From: Hyaloperonospora brassicae
Lineage: Eukaryota > Oomycota > Peronosporomycetes > Peronosporales > Peronosporaceae
Length of the DNA: 64,000 nt
Assembly (NCBI GenBank): GCA_947650285.1
Contig: CANTFL010000086.1
Coordinates: 248,001 to 312,000 of the forward strand
Direction: 5' to 3'
The translations under genes and the position numbers were made by a program. The notes beneath the pieces were generated by a model, which did not search any database, had not been told where the DNA came from, and saw nothing but the letters and a program-made list of their open reading frames with translations. The first letter of the stretch is position 1, and each line of letters opens with the position of its first letter. Shown here piece by piece: positions 41,191-53,820 of this stretch.

Positions 41191-43740
41191 AAACTGTTTT
41201 GAAAACCCACTCCAACACATTTTGAAGTTCAAGGCTATCATGGCGAGATTCGAGCGCGACTTGCAATGCAAGGTTCATAAACTTCGGACCGATGGTGGAT
41301 GTGATAACAAGACGCTTGACATTTTGTAACCTTCGCGGGCGTCTCGCGGCAAGTGGGTCAGTAGAGAAATAAGGCGAGTAGTGGCAAGGTTTTAAGGATA
41401 CACCGCTCTATAATGGCTATGGTATGCAGTATGGTATTTGCAACCAAACTCCCATTATTATTTTGGGGTATGCTACGACAGAAGCAAGTCCAAGTCCAAC
41501 CCTGGTTATGTATCGTCCATGGAGAAAGTGATAGGATACTACTGCGATTGATGGAATCGTTGTCTTTGAGTCTACATGCAATGTTTATAGGTATCCGAAA
41601 AACAATTCACTTGGGACGGGGCAAGGATACCATCATCAATGTAATGGGAAATGAGACGAAGGGGTACAAAGCGTACATACCTGTCGACAAGGTTATCGTG
41701 GTGACTTAACATGTGCAAAAAGTTGTAGTACCGTCGGATGAATAGGATGAACAACCCAATACTTACCGAGATACGATAGGTCTCAGTAGGAGCTGGGCAG
41801 TGACCGTGAGATGGGAGAGCACGGGCATCGAAGCATCGATAGGATAGCGATCAATAGTTACAAAAGTCAAAAGTCAACATGGACTAGCAAATGACGTGGG
41901 TCGGGCCGACAAGCAAAGGCAGTCGCAGTCGGACAAGGCTAAAAAATGAGGCTCCAAACCAACAACCTGATGTCGTGGATGCGGTCATCGTGAAAGATTC
42001 AATGCACTATGGATAGGCAATGATAAGCGAGCACCGATTCTAATGGGATATAGCCGTGGGCGAAGAAATGGATCCCTTAAATGCGAATGATATGTGAAAA
42101 ATGTGATACCACCCAGGGGCGCGCACAATCTGCACAAAAAATAGGTCTACAACGCTAATACTATGCAAATGGAGATATCGTGCGGTATAAGGCTCATGTT
42201 GGTAGTCTGTGTAAACGATAATGTGTTAGGAGCTGACTAGAATCTATCATTCGCGGCTGTGATGTATTTGGTCGACTTGATGTCAAGTTGGTCTTTGTTC
42301 TTTCCTGGTGATGGAATGCAGCATCACGCAATGGTGACGCGCCGAATGACTACGATCAGGCTGAGAAGGAGGGACACCTGGACATGTACATGAGGGGCAG
42401 GACAGCGCGCATATATCAAAGAAGAAAGCGCATATATCTGTAGTGAGATCTAAGGGTGAGGAGTAAAGTCTTCCAATGAGGTTGTACTGCTGCCAAAGAA
42501 GTCGCTCTACGGTTTAAAAAAAGCATTTCGACTTCATATCAGGATGCTAAATTGAAAGCTGAGTGGGTGCGAGAAATGAAAGAAAAACCTGTGTTTGTAC
42601 TTTAAACGTAAAGATGACGTTTACAAAGTGTCGGAGTATACGTGGACGATCTTTTGGTCACGGGTCTCAAGCAGAGCGCGGCCGATGATGTGATGTAAAT
42701 AATAAGACGTTATCCGTCGAAGAACTGGGTGTTTCGTGGCTATTTTGCTTGGTCTGCGGATCTCTATATTTGGAAGTCGCGATAACGTCTAAGATCAAGA
42801 GTTTATGATCGACGCTTGTCTGAGGGATGTTATCTTTTAGTGTGTAAACAAAGTACGGACGCCAATTGGAGATGTCTACAAATTTGGTGACCTAAACAAT
42901 ACGGACCTTCTACCTGTGAGAGATGCGAATGGCAAACCAAGCTTCAAATCATTTCAGTCTCTGTTAGAGAGTCTACTATGGATTGTAAGCTGCACCCGGT
43001 CCGACATTTGTATTGCGGTACACAAGGCCACATGACAGACGCACAAACCGAAGACAAGTATCGGAAGACGGAGATTCAAATCGCTAGATATCTGAAGGTG
43101 TCGAGGACTTGAAGTTGCAACTCAATGGCGTGAGAGCGACGACGGAAGATGTCAAGATTGCATGTTAGCACGACATGGCTCGCATTGCCGACAAGGTAAA
43201 CCGTAACTCAGTGTCTGGGTATGTGTTAATTATGAACGTTGCTGACGTCACTGTCATGCAAGAAACAGCATGGTGAATCATGAGCAGAATGAAGTCAAAA
43301 TTCATGTCCGCGTCACATGGCAAACGTGAGCTATTGAGTGTGAGGGAGCTACTAACTAAGTCAAAGCTTCTATCGTGCCAGCCGATGACCATGTAAGTGG
43401 GCATGGAAGCAGCCATCAATTAGCTTGAGACTGAGAAGATTAACCCTAACGCTAAACACGTAATATTGCTTTACCTTCGTCTGCAATCACGCACGCCAAG
43501 GAATTGTAATACTAAAATTTGTGAAGTCGGGGGACTTGATGGCCGATATCATGACGAATTCGTTGATAGCCCAAGTATGGAAAAGCTACGTGGTATGTTC
43601 AACTTAAGGGCGCACAGACTAAATCAGAGAAGTAGTGCTACATGATTTTGTTTCTGACAGGCCGATTGATTTTAGTGTTTAACTGTGAGACGTGTAACAG
43701 GTAAGTTGAGACCTCACCTGATTGGCTGCCTAGTTTATAG
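41190..43740 (+). mobile_element. degenerate Ty1/Copia retrotransposon, pol region
   Basis: Pol text in Copia order. Integrase: FERDLQCKVHKLRTDGG (41250-41302), then a KLPLLFWG block (41444) and NETKGYKAYIPVDKVIV (41648). Reverse transcriptase: GDIVRYKAHV (42175), KSLYGLKKAF (42499) and the active-site block GVYVDDLLVTG (42633-42665). Connection/RNase H: FQSLLESLLWIVSCTRSDIC (42954), then LMADIMTNSLIAQ (43537). Dozens of stops make it inactive. It probably ends in LTR remnants after 43.65 kb; sequence at 43698-43727 recurs inverted at 44908-44936. Confidence 0.75.
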
Positions 43741-44936
43741 ATAAGACGAAGGTGTGACAGGTTGAATTATGGGACGAGGGATGACGATCGTCATTTCGGA
43801 CTATCAGGAGAATACGATAGGTGAGACGGCGACATTCGGACGTCACATGTAACCAGCACATGATCATAAGCACGCTGAATGTGCGCCAAGTGCAGCTTTA
43901 CCTGATCAAGTTGCAGCAATGATTAATTGCATATGTTAGGTGTATAATATAAGCGCAGTTAACAGTATTTTTACTTATACATCACACTCCTTCTTCACAA
44001 GTGGACAGCCACGCTTAGCGTCTAACTGTTCAACTTACGTCTGCTAAATTCAGTATTGGCAGGTAAAAAACTCGTACCTGGCGTACACCATGCGTATAGA
44101 GAAAAGCGATATACTATACAAACACGTCTACAAAATGGAAAAGTAAAACTAAGTTACGACATCTAGTTGAATTGTCTTGATACACGTATTTTGTCGTGCT
44201 TGAGAAAAGTAAAACTTCAAATACAAAATATAGGTGCCTGCTCATCGTCTATTTAGAATGTCTAGAGCTAATGAGTGGTTTTGCTGGATGATAGTATGGC
44301 TCATACCAAATATTAAGTAGATTAGCAGTACAGAATTTACCTATGACGGTAACATTACTTTGATGATTTATTAACCAAGTCAATATCGAAGCATAATATC
44401 AATTGAGGTAAGTTACGCATTAAGCCATGTTGTTTTTATGACATATAACGGGCTCATACCCTTTCGTGTGCAGAGAGTTATAATTGACAATACACTTAGA
44501 AAGAAAACATGTGCTAGGGGAAGAGGTGGAAAGTTATCTGTCTATATAAACCCCTAATGTATATATATGTATCCGGTTAGATAAATTAAATCTCACATGT
44601 TCTTCTTCTCGTGTCACTCATGATAGTGACCGTGTTAGAAAAAGGTGTTACAGATGCACTTGTGCAAAGGGGGAGTAAATTGAAAGTACAATAATATCAG
44701 TGTTTACTACTTTCCCTGTTAACTGCTACGATATTTATAAACTAAAAGGGAACTGCAGCTAGACAATATCAAGTCTCACATGGCGTCCGTCTCTCACTAT
44801 CCCATGTGTCAACCTGTCACATGGTGTCCTTCTTCTTCGAACTATGTGTCAACCTGTCACATTGCGTCCGTCTATCTTCGTCCCATTTGATAAACTGTCA
44901 CATGATTAGCCAATCAGGTGAGGTCGGACTTACCTG
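43698..44936. repeat. inverted repeat pair between two Copia relics
   Basis: About 29 bases at 43698-43727 (starting caggtaagt, ending cctgattggct) recur as reverse complement at 44908-44936 with few mismatches. Similar cacatg/gacaggttga motifs around both arms suggest that two Copia 3' ends face each other. Confidence 0.5.
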
Positions 44937-47900
44937 CAGCTGGTATTGCACTTGAACTGCAGGATCTTCTGACCTATCTGAGCGAGTATATTCTAATAAA
45001 CCGTCACATCCGCAATACCATGTACTGTCTCTTGATATTCTACCTTTAACTTCCTCCTCGACCAACTGTTTTTTACTTATGGCCATTGCCACGAAAGATT
45101 GAAGTTATTTGTCGAAACAACCGTGGTCAAGGGATCAGCGAGTTGAAACTTCAGTTTAATATGCTATAGCTGAATCAATTCGCTTGTGAATTGATCATGC
45201 AATATGATAGTATATACCAATGTGCTAGGCTCGACCTTACCATCATTTATATTTCGATTATATTTGCTCTTTGATTGTCCTCGTATGTAAAGACTGGATA
45301 GTAAATATTTACTTTATCTCCAGCAATAGCAATTTACTTCAAATAGAGTGCACACTGATAGCTCCACAATTCAGATGAGCAATGATTAGCAACATATTGT
45401 TTTGCAATTTTTGACTTTATAATAATGGGTGATAGGCTGACCATCGCCATCTCTCCCTATGTATAACGTCGATTATCCTTGTTGCTGCCCAAAATAGCAT
45501 CACCATATCCACTAAATTGCATCTCACGTGACCTGCTCCGATAGCATATTACATTCATTTCGGGTAATTGAATTAAATGCGGCACTTGTATAGCGGAGTT
45601 CCAGTTCTGTTCACTTGATTTTTGCTAGTGTTGACTCCATTAAATTACGGCGAATATAAATTTGGCTCTTGTGTTATTTGCCACGTATTGCTGTGAGCTC
45701 CCTCCATCAGAGATCGGTACGGACGATGGCTTTATTTAATAATTCATCACTTAAACTAAATTATGGTCAGCCTTCCACACCCGGCCAATCAAACCCGGAC
45801 AATCACACCCGGATTATACACCTGTCTGGCATAATCTTGATTAACTTCAGTAATTTCTGCATTACAGGCACTTTGGCTGATTTAAAAAGCTGTTTTCCTC
45901 TAACATGTAGTTAATTATCGATACTGACAATAAGTCGCAGTTTTCCTGGTATCGCTATCTAAAAATCAGTAGACTGTTTATTCGCAACATGCTCGCTTTC
46001 AGTAAAACGAAAGGATAAAATGAGCATGTAGACGTATAACGTCACGGAGGTTCATATAAAAGTGTTGTAAAGACTAATAGATACACACGCCACAAAACCT
46101 CGTGCTCCCAAAAAAATACTTGAAAATGTTTAACTACATGTTGCAGGTTTTGCTTTCGGTATTTAAGTATGTAAGCATATAACTTGCTTCGAAAATTAGA
46201 TCGAAAGCCCTTCAACGCCTTCGAATCTATCATTATATGCTTTTCTTATCAAAAACAACATCAATTAATGATGTGTAGTATTGCACTTGTAGTATAATCG
46301 TCGACTGTAACTGCAACACACTGCAATAATATACGAAAAGATCTCACGTTCACGATCGGCGAATACGTTTCGTATATATTGATCCTATATGTCTTACGTT
46401 ATCCAAGTGCCACCAAACGAGCCTTATACCGCGTAATTTACCATTTTACCGCTTTTAATTGCCGATTAACACTCAGTCTCAATCACTTTCTGGTTGGAGT
46501 TTATTTACTAAAATTCACGTCTTTTGCTATATCGGGCCTTCAATTTGGCCTCAATTGCTTCCGTTCACATTGCAATTGTTGATAATCCATAGCATCTTGG
46601 TATGTCGATGTGGATCAAGTGCCAATAGCTAGATCATAATCAATGCGATATCTTTTTGAAACACACTCCACAGTTTTTTAACAATGGGCCGATGGGATAT
46701 TTTTTGACATCCCGACTTACGCCAAATTTGTAAGTCTTGATTCACAGTGCATGAAGCAACTGGTTCTTTGTGTCCTTTAAAACGAGACAAATGTGTATTT
46801 AGACCATTATTAGAACTAATACTCCATCTTGAGGATATACTGGCATGTCTCATCATCCTCAATTATATCGACTGGGTCCATGTACACGTCATCTATATCG
46901 AAAGTAGGATCTTCCTCATGTACTATCTATATGCGTGTACCCTGCGACATTAATTCATGTGAACCGATGTATTCGTTGCTTTTTTATTAACAATATTTGA
47001 TTAACTTTCACCGTAAATACTGGATTAGAGATATCGAACCTCGACATCATCAACATCATTACCGCCATTTCTTTTTGCGTGCTTACAAGTTGACGCAGGT
47101 GTATCGCCAACAACTATGACGACCTCCCTCCATTAGTTGTTCTTGGAAAGCCACTGATCTTGTTATCTCGAGAGTTTTCGGAGCTATAATTTTGGACACG
47201 ATAACCCATTAACTCGTGCGTTTTTCGAAGAAAATGCTTCGAAGTGCCTATCTTGTCCAATCAAGGATATGTTGTTTCGTCAATCTGTGCGCAAACTTGA
47301 GCGATTATAATATCGCATGTATGATAGGTCTGGATTAGAGCCAATACACATCTCCTTTGGAGATTTTGTTGGACATACAGCGCGCGTGGCCTGATTGAGT
47401 ACATATACTATTGCGTTGTAGCGTCAAATTAAAACTTTAGAACTTGCTTGTAGTTAAGCATCGATGTTGCTCGTTCGTTCATTGTAAAATACATACTGTA
47501 AGCCATCCCATTTTGTTTCAGTGAATATGGCCCCGTCGCTTGGTGTACTTTGCCACCGTAACGACAAACTTCAGCAATTATCTTCCAGATGTATCGTCAA
47601 CATTATCTGTGCGAATACGCATTATTTAACAAACTAAATTTAATTCCAATCTTCGACTTGTGTTTGATGGATCGACCCAGTACTTTAAAATATATTAAGA
47701 AAATCCACCACATAGCGCGAGGAATCATCTAGAAATGTTAACACATATTGTGCTCTTCCTTCAGAATTCTCTTCAAAAGACTTTTCACTGTGACATTATA
47801 TAGAGCAGTGAAATCGTCTTCACTTCGACGTGACTTGATTTTAAAGAGTGTTAAATGACTACTTTCCAGTCATTAAACCTTCTTAAATTCCGTCTTGGCT

Positions 47901-49315
47901 ATCGACATCAAAACTCGAGGCTTGTACATTTATTTCTGCTACATCGTTGTGTAGGTGTTCCATGCCTCCATTGGAAGATGTCCTTGTCGTGCATGACACA
48001 CACTTGAACTCACAACATAATTTTACAGCCAAACACATTAGTAGCACATGCCGACTTTATTACAAAACATTCCACCGCATACAACTTTAACAATTTGTTT
48101 ACATGGGCCACCACATCTTGGCCTATTTGATCACACACAACATGTTGGTAAAGGTGACACTCAACCCATAAGAAGACAATGCAGAATAAAAAGGAGTCCG
48201 TAATCCAGCTCCGGAAAGTACAACACGTCGTAAATGCGAATTGAAAACTAACACCTCTGAATTGTACCAATTTTAGCAGCCATAACTGTCTTTCCATTTG
48301 CGATTGAGATAATAAATGCCTGTTTGAAAATTGAATCTTCAAAAGTTCATTTTTGTACGGGTACATATGACTACGTGCCCCACTATCAATTAGCCAGCTT
48401 TCCAAGCCACGTTCACTTCTTCTTCTCTTAAGTTTATATTTTCACTAACCTTTAATTCCTGTTACCTTTCCATATATACATAAGACGTCCCAATAGCCTT
48501 GTTTCTTGTGTGTTTTAACCAAAAAATTTCGTCCCGTAACACTATTTGTAGCCTTCAATGCAAATTCGATCTTCTCTTTGCAAGCGGTGCCTTCGCATTC
48601 ACGACAAATTATTGACCTTGTCTAGTAATCGTTAAATGCCTCTTTCCCGTTATTGGTAAACCTGATGATATGATCCTATTCGTCGTAAATGCTATTATGC
48701 AGTATAACGAGCCGCATTTCGTACGATTCTTCTTCACCGATGGATTGCATGGACATTTACAGCTAAATAAACTAAAAGTGATATAGTGCGCTCGCTCTTT
48801 TCTGCGTCTTAAACTCACACAGCTATCTACGCATTAGATCCCGATTACAAATGTTTTTTCGAGGAATAAACTTATTCTATATTTCCTTAGCTTTAGGAGT
48901 CGTCCGTGCATTTCGAGCCATGTAATATAGACTTGGGGTAATCGATGTTCACACAATCGCGAATACCATGATACTATTTACTTTCCACACACTGACGGGT
49001 CGGCCTTCGTGATACTTGTTGCTATCGTATCGTCGATGTGTTACAGTATCCCCTTCATGGCGAGCTTTGTCTGAGCGTAAAACTATCGTACAAAGTAGGG
49101 GTTCTTGTGGTAGACATTATTCGCCTCACCTGCGCTTAGGCTCACAACCCACTTAATTTAATATTTCACGCTAAGAGAATTTCCAAATGAGGGTGAAAAT
49201 GACAAGTATATGGCCTTTTTAAATAAACCTGATGTATGTCCATTAATTTATTCGATTATACTAATTATTCCTCGCATGTTCATTTTGTGTCACTCATGAC
49301 AGTGACCGTCCCACC
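44560..49315 (-). mobile_element. degenerate Ty1/Copia retrotransposon, opposite orientation
   Basis: Reading leftward: a Copia protease block WLIDSGARSHMY (48396-48360), where DSG is the aspartic protease triad; then the segment before reverse transcriptase, RYKARLVALG (about 46434-46400); and a connection-like stretch FDIDDVYMDPVDI (about 46904-46866). A likely LTR pair is seen as a direct repeat: tgtcactcatgayagtgaccgt occurs near 44612 and near 49288, each preceded by similar AT-rich sequence with cacatgttc/gcatgttc. The distance, about 4.7 kb, fits a Copia element. Stops throughout, so inactive. Confidence 0.6.
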
Positions 49316-51600
49316 GTCCCACCAATCCTACGTTTGGATTGTGATATTCTTAGATGAACTGTCAACGTAATATTCCCTATTCCTGAATCTAATATGTGAG
49401 GTCCAAACCTTATAATTCTCAGACCTTGGTACTCACTCATCGATCGTACGGTACGGCGGGCAAGTTCGCCGCGTAAACATATTCACCACCATATTTTTGA
49501 CGAGGTAGCCACGTAATCTTGCTTATGCTCGCCATGGCTAGCTTATAACTTAAATATAAGATCTACGTGGTCTAAGTCCGCGAGCAACTTCCAACACACT
49601 TTAATTGGACGAACGTTAAGGTAAAAATCTAGTTGTATAATGTTATGATATGTCCATATTTTATATACTGGAGTGGTATTCGGGTATCTCGGAAGCTCGC
49701 AGTGTTAGGTAAATACAGAATGTCGTCAGAAAAAACATCGTGTCCTTATATTGATTGCTAGGTACCTGATCAGAAGGGCGGTCATAAACTACAAAGAATA
49801 AACTAGATGCATTCAAACAGTAGTATATAATGTAGCGAAGCCGGTACAACTTCTATCTATAGAAAGGCTTCCTGCTCAAAGAAGAAATTTCGTGTTTTTT
49901 TACAAAAACACGACTATACGAGTCAACGAGCTTAAAGCTACAGGGTCCTTGTTCAAGGTACCAAACGAACCCGTGACTAAATAGCACAGACTCATCAAAA
50001 TCTACGCTTTAACATGTCTTGAATTTCTCACACCCTGATACGCATTAAGAAGACACGTGTCTCTAATAGATCAAAACGGGAAATGGACTTTATTTTGCTC
50101 AATGTGAAATGACACATTCGACCAAACGTACCCAATATGGTCACGAATGCTCTAATAAGTACCTTTTTCTAGATCTCTGATCTGGTTGCCGACACACGTC
50201 AGCCCCAACAAACTATTAAGGTGTTCTAATTTCACTTTCAATCGGGATCCCATTCCAGGTATGTAGCATACATGTTAGGTCGATCATCAACCGACGTGTC
50301 ATCCTTGTTACATACACGACGCGCCAACAATTTATTTGGAGCTAATTACACAAAGGAAATCGACAGTTGCCTTGATTAGCGCTATAGTACGACTGGATTG
50401 ACCCGATCGACGCTTTTGAGCCAAATGTATCGGAGAGATAGACGGTGCTGTAGCGTCGTACTAGCCCGATTGAAAGTGCTTAAGCTGTATGCTGTCTTGA
50501 ATGACGTTGTTGAGCAGCTGCCTATCTCTCGATTGACGTTGTTGAGCTGTTGTATAACTCGATTTATGGCGTCAAACGATTGTTAGATCTCTAATTATGG
50601 CGTTGAAGTACGGGAAACTGCCACTTCCACTTAAACGATTGATAGGCCAGAGTGACGGTGAACTTGTGTTACAGCTGCGCGATTATCTTCTTTTAGTCGC
50701 TCATGCGATTTGCTTGATATTGGTCAATTGCTAATGCAGCCAACCATTAGGCTTGATGTCCTTCGAACGTCAGCCTGAGATTCCCGCTGCGACGTGCTGG
50801 TCGGACTAGCTCTCTTTTGCATTCTTCGTTCGAACGGCAGTGTGGTTACTTGATACTCATTGCATTTAATTACCGTAATAAGTCGTCGACCCCTTTTGCG
50901 GCGATCTTGTTCAAATGAGTGGTATAACTGGGCAATCATGCAGCATTTTGTGATAAAAAGTGGCATTCTGACAATCTGCTGCTTGCGGTTGGTGCGACAT
51001 TGATATGAACGGTCCACTTCTGTTTGTGTAGCACGCTCTTGTGACTTACCAACAGGCAAATAGAGACATCAATTTGCATGGCCGTCTTCTTCTGCGATGT
51101 GAAAGCATGCGGCGCAACTTGCAGGAGCCGCACAAATTGTGCTACACTGTTGATGAACTATCCACAATTGCGATGTTTCGCTAGCCCCATGCGACTTCAT
51201 GGACTGCACACGCTGTACATGGACGATTTGTTTCTGGGAGGTGTCGTATGCTCCTTGCGAAACATGCGGCTAGCCGCATGAAATACAGAGGGTGTGTTAC
51301 ACCTATGTGACCATCCACTATTGTCGCGTGTTGCATGCTTTTTGCGGCGCCACGACGGGCAAAACGTGTGCTACGCCCTAAACGCAGATGACCCTCTTCT
51401 TATGGTGTGTAGTCTCGCATGTACAACGCCACGAGCTGTGAAACACGTGGCGGGAGGTTAATGAGAACGCTACACGTATCAAGTGTCTAGCACGCTCTAT
51501 AAGAGTCCATGCAAGTGCAAAGAGCGTGTCACCTGAATGTACGGCGAATTCTGCTTTGTGTCGTCCGCTCGTTGCCGCTCAAAAAAGCGTCAAGAGCATG
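49316..51600. other. AT-rich to mixed region without a supported gene
   Basis: No intact ORF. Around 50440-50580 a phrase like gacgttgttgagc is repeated in a loose tandem. After about 50.6 kb composition becomes more balanced again, and frames such as plus strand 51078-51281 and minus strand 51059-50724 appear, without recognisable domains. Confidence 0.35.
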
Positions 51601-51606
51601 CGTGCG

Positions 51607-51883
51607 TATACATACATACATGCATACATACATACATACATACATACATACATACATACATACATACATACATACATACATACATACATACATACATACA
51701 TACATACATACATACATACATACATACATACATACATACATACATACATACATACATACATACATACATACATACATACATACATACATACATACATACA
51801 TACATACATACATACATACATACATACATACATACATACATACATACATACATACATACATACATACATACATACATACATCA
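51607..51883. repeat. (CATA)n microsatellite, about 68 units
   Basis: Roughly 275 bases of almost perfect catacata repeat, with one interruption (tgca) near 51621. It creates long artificial frames of YIHT repeats on one strand and CMYV repeats on the other, which are not genes. It ends about 85 bases before the proposed promoter and 137 bases before the start codon of the NLP gene. Confidence 0.98.
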
Positions 51884-51968
51884 TCAAAGAGAATTGCTTG
51901 CGTAGGCAATCAATTGTCAAGTATTATTCGAGGGGTTGTTGCTTCGCTTTTCCAGCAGTCCCAGTTCC

Positions 51969-51984
51969 GTTCATTTATCACTTC
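51969..51984 (+). promoter_or_regulatory. putative core promoter of the NLP gene
   Basis: gttcatttatcacttc matches about 11-12 of 16 positions of the oomycete initiator/flanking consensus and lies 35 bases before the ATG at 52020. With the microsatellite just upstream, repeat length could alter promoter spacing; that is inference. Confidence 0.4.
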
Positions 51985-52019
51985 ACTTGCTCAACGACGC
52001 AACGCGGCAATAAACAGCC

Positions 52020-52770
52020 ATGAGGGCCGCCGCTTTCTTGTACGCCGCTCTGCTCGCGGTCTTGCCCCAAGGCCAGCCACAATACTGTGGAGAAAAGAAG
52101 GTCCCTTACGACCAAGTGAAACCGCTTCCTGAGAAACCGCCCAAACTTTTTTCCGAGCTTGCGGCCCACAAGTACAAACCCACGCTCCAAATTGTTCACG
52201 GATGCCACCCGTACGCCGCGGTGAGCGCGGATGGTGCGATCAGTGGTGGTCTCAATGTTTCGGGAGCGCATGATGCCGGTTGCAAGGGACCTATCCTGGG
52301 CAGTCAAGTCTACGTGCGTTCAATGTGGATGTTTGATCATTGGGGCATGATGTTCGCCTGGTTCGTTCCAAAAGAATCGATGGGCAGTGGGACTGGCCAC
52401 CCTTACGACTGGAAGTGGGTCATCGTCTGGCTCAACAACCCTGACCCTGCTGTGTCGCGCGTCGAGGCAGTGACGATAGTGGAATCGGACGGAGAGACGA
52501 AAGAAAACTGCTACCTACATCAATCCAAGGTCGTTCTCCGATGGCGTCCCAAAATTCGAGTACCTAGCTCGGGGCGACAGGCACTTCGTCGAATTGTCTA
52601 CTGATGTTGGCGAAACTCAAACACTGGTTATGTGGGACGACTTGACACCATCAGCCCGATGCGCGCTCAATAAGGTTGAGTGGAACGACGGCAAGATGCC
52701 CATGAGCAACCTTCTTTTTCAGGATAAATTGAAAATTGGTTGGACCGGAGCTGAACGCAATTACGATTAA
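52020..52770 (+). pseudogene. necrosis-inducing-like protein (NLP, NPP1 family), frame broken
   Basis: NLPs are secreted proteins of plant-associated microbes; cytotoxic forms bind plant sphingolipids and damage the membrane. The first 585 bases encode a signal-peptide-like start (MRAAAFLYAALLAVL), the two conserved cysteines of type 1 NLPs, and the central heptapeptide, here GHPYDWK at residues 126-132. The family usually has a second histidine and a final glutamate in this motif; here they are tyrosine and lysine, changes expected to disturb metal binding and so cytotoxicity. The frame ends at 52604 after unrelated residues, while NLP-like text resumes in the +1 frame until TAA at 52768-52770. 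The switch falls at about 52520-52560, so a small indel is likely. It may be a pseudogene, a sequencing error, or a non-cytotoxic family member with a real shift. Confidence 0.8.
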
Positions 52771-53820
52771 TCTGGCGAACGAAGCTCGGCTAAGTGCATC
52801 CAACGAACGCGCGAGGTTCACCTGGTTTCTGTGCCTTCTGCTACGACCGCCTCGGTGCCAGTTTGGTGCTGGAAAATGCCACGGTAGACAGACTCGCACT
52901 TCTTTGTATGACTATAACTTGTGCAATTGACTTTTCTGTTGTCGAAGTTGATCTTGAGACGTTTTCGTATCCCTTTTTGAGCTTTCACGGTAGAATGTGA
53001 CGTTCGCCTGCAAATTTTACAGACAACACGTAGTAAGAAACGTGATCACAAAAGAGTTTTGGTTAGGCACAAGTGTTCACGTCCAGCACTTCACACCCAG
53101 GGCGCGTCGCGCATGTGCGCGTAAACGCTTTATTGATCGATCGACACCGTCTCGTGTTTTCCTTGGCTTTGTACGTGCTACGCTCGTGCTTGATGAGCTC
53201 AAGCAACTCCTTCACATTCTCGATCATAACAAACAAGCTGTGCTAAAAAAAGCAGCCGTCACGTCAAGTGCTAAGACACACGCATCACATCCCTCGCGAA
53301 GGCTTTTTCTTTCACGGCATTATCGTACACCTCACCATTGCTTATTCGTTCATGTGCATCTATGAAGCAAAAACATGTTGAGACCTCCGGCCACTCCGTT
53401 TTCTTGCCGATGCATTGGCACAAGTTACGAACTATGACCGTTTTTCTACAGCACTCAGCCAACGGAGTGCCTGTTCTTTTTTGGTCGACTTACCTCGCAA
53501 GCAAGTGCTTACTGATGCTTTTATCTGGTAGGGAAAGCAACATTACGAATATATTGCTGTATAGCACGATGATGAACCGTCCCCACATCTCCTACTAAAG
53601 TCATCACAGAGTACCCTCCTCGCCCCCGAGCGTTTTGGTATACCACATTTTTTTTACATTTCGTGGCATTTCGATCGTAACTTTTGCCGTTCACACGTAA
53701 CACAACAATTTCGCTTCTGCAGCAGCAGCAAATTCCTCTTCCAAAGTGAATTGTCGGCTTCAACATCTCTTCACCACTAACACAAATCAGCGCCCGACGT
53801 CCGACCTGTCCGCGTGCCCA
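52771..53820. other. spacer between NLP and RCC1 genes
   Basis: No supported gene. The plus-strand frame 52997-53365 has no recognisable domain or splice partners. Pieces near 53640-53720 (acatttcgtggcatttcg, caacaatttcgc) resemble initiator/flanking elements and may drive the RCC1 gene. Confidence 0.35.

Noticed and set aside
51607..51883. CRISPR-like array
   Set aside because: The repeat is a 4-base microsatellite without spacers, and the genome is eukaryotic.
51509..52132. Long open frames made of YIHT or CMYV repeats on both strands
   Set aside because: They are translations of the (CATA)n microsatellite in every frame and have no coding value.
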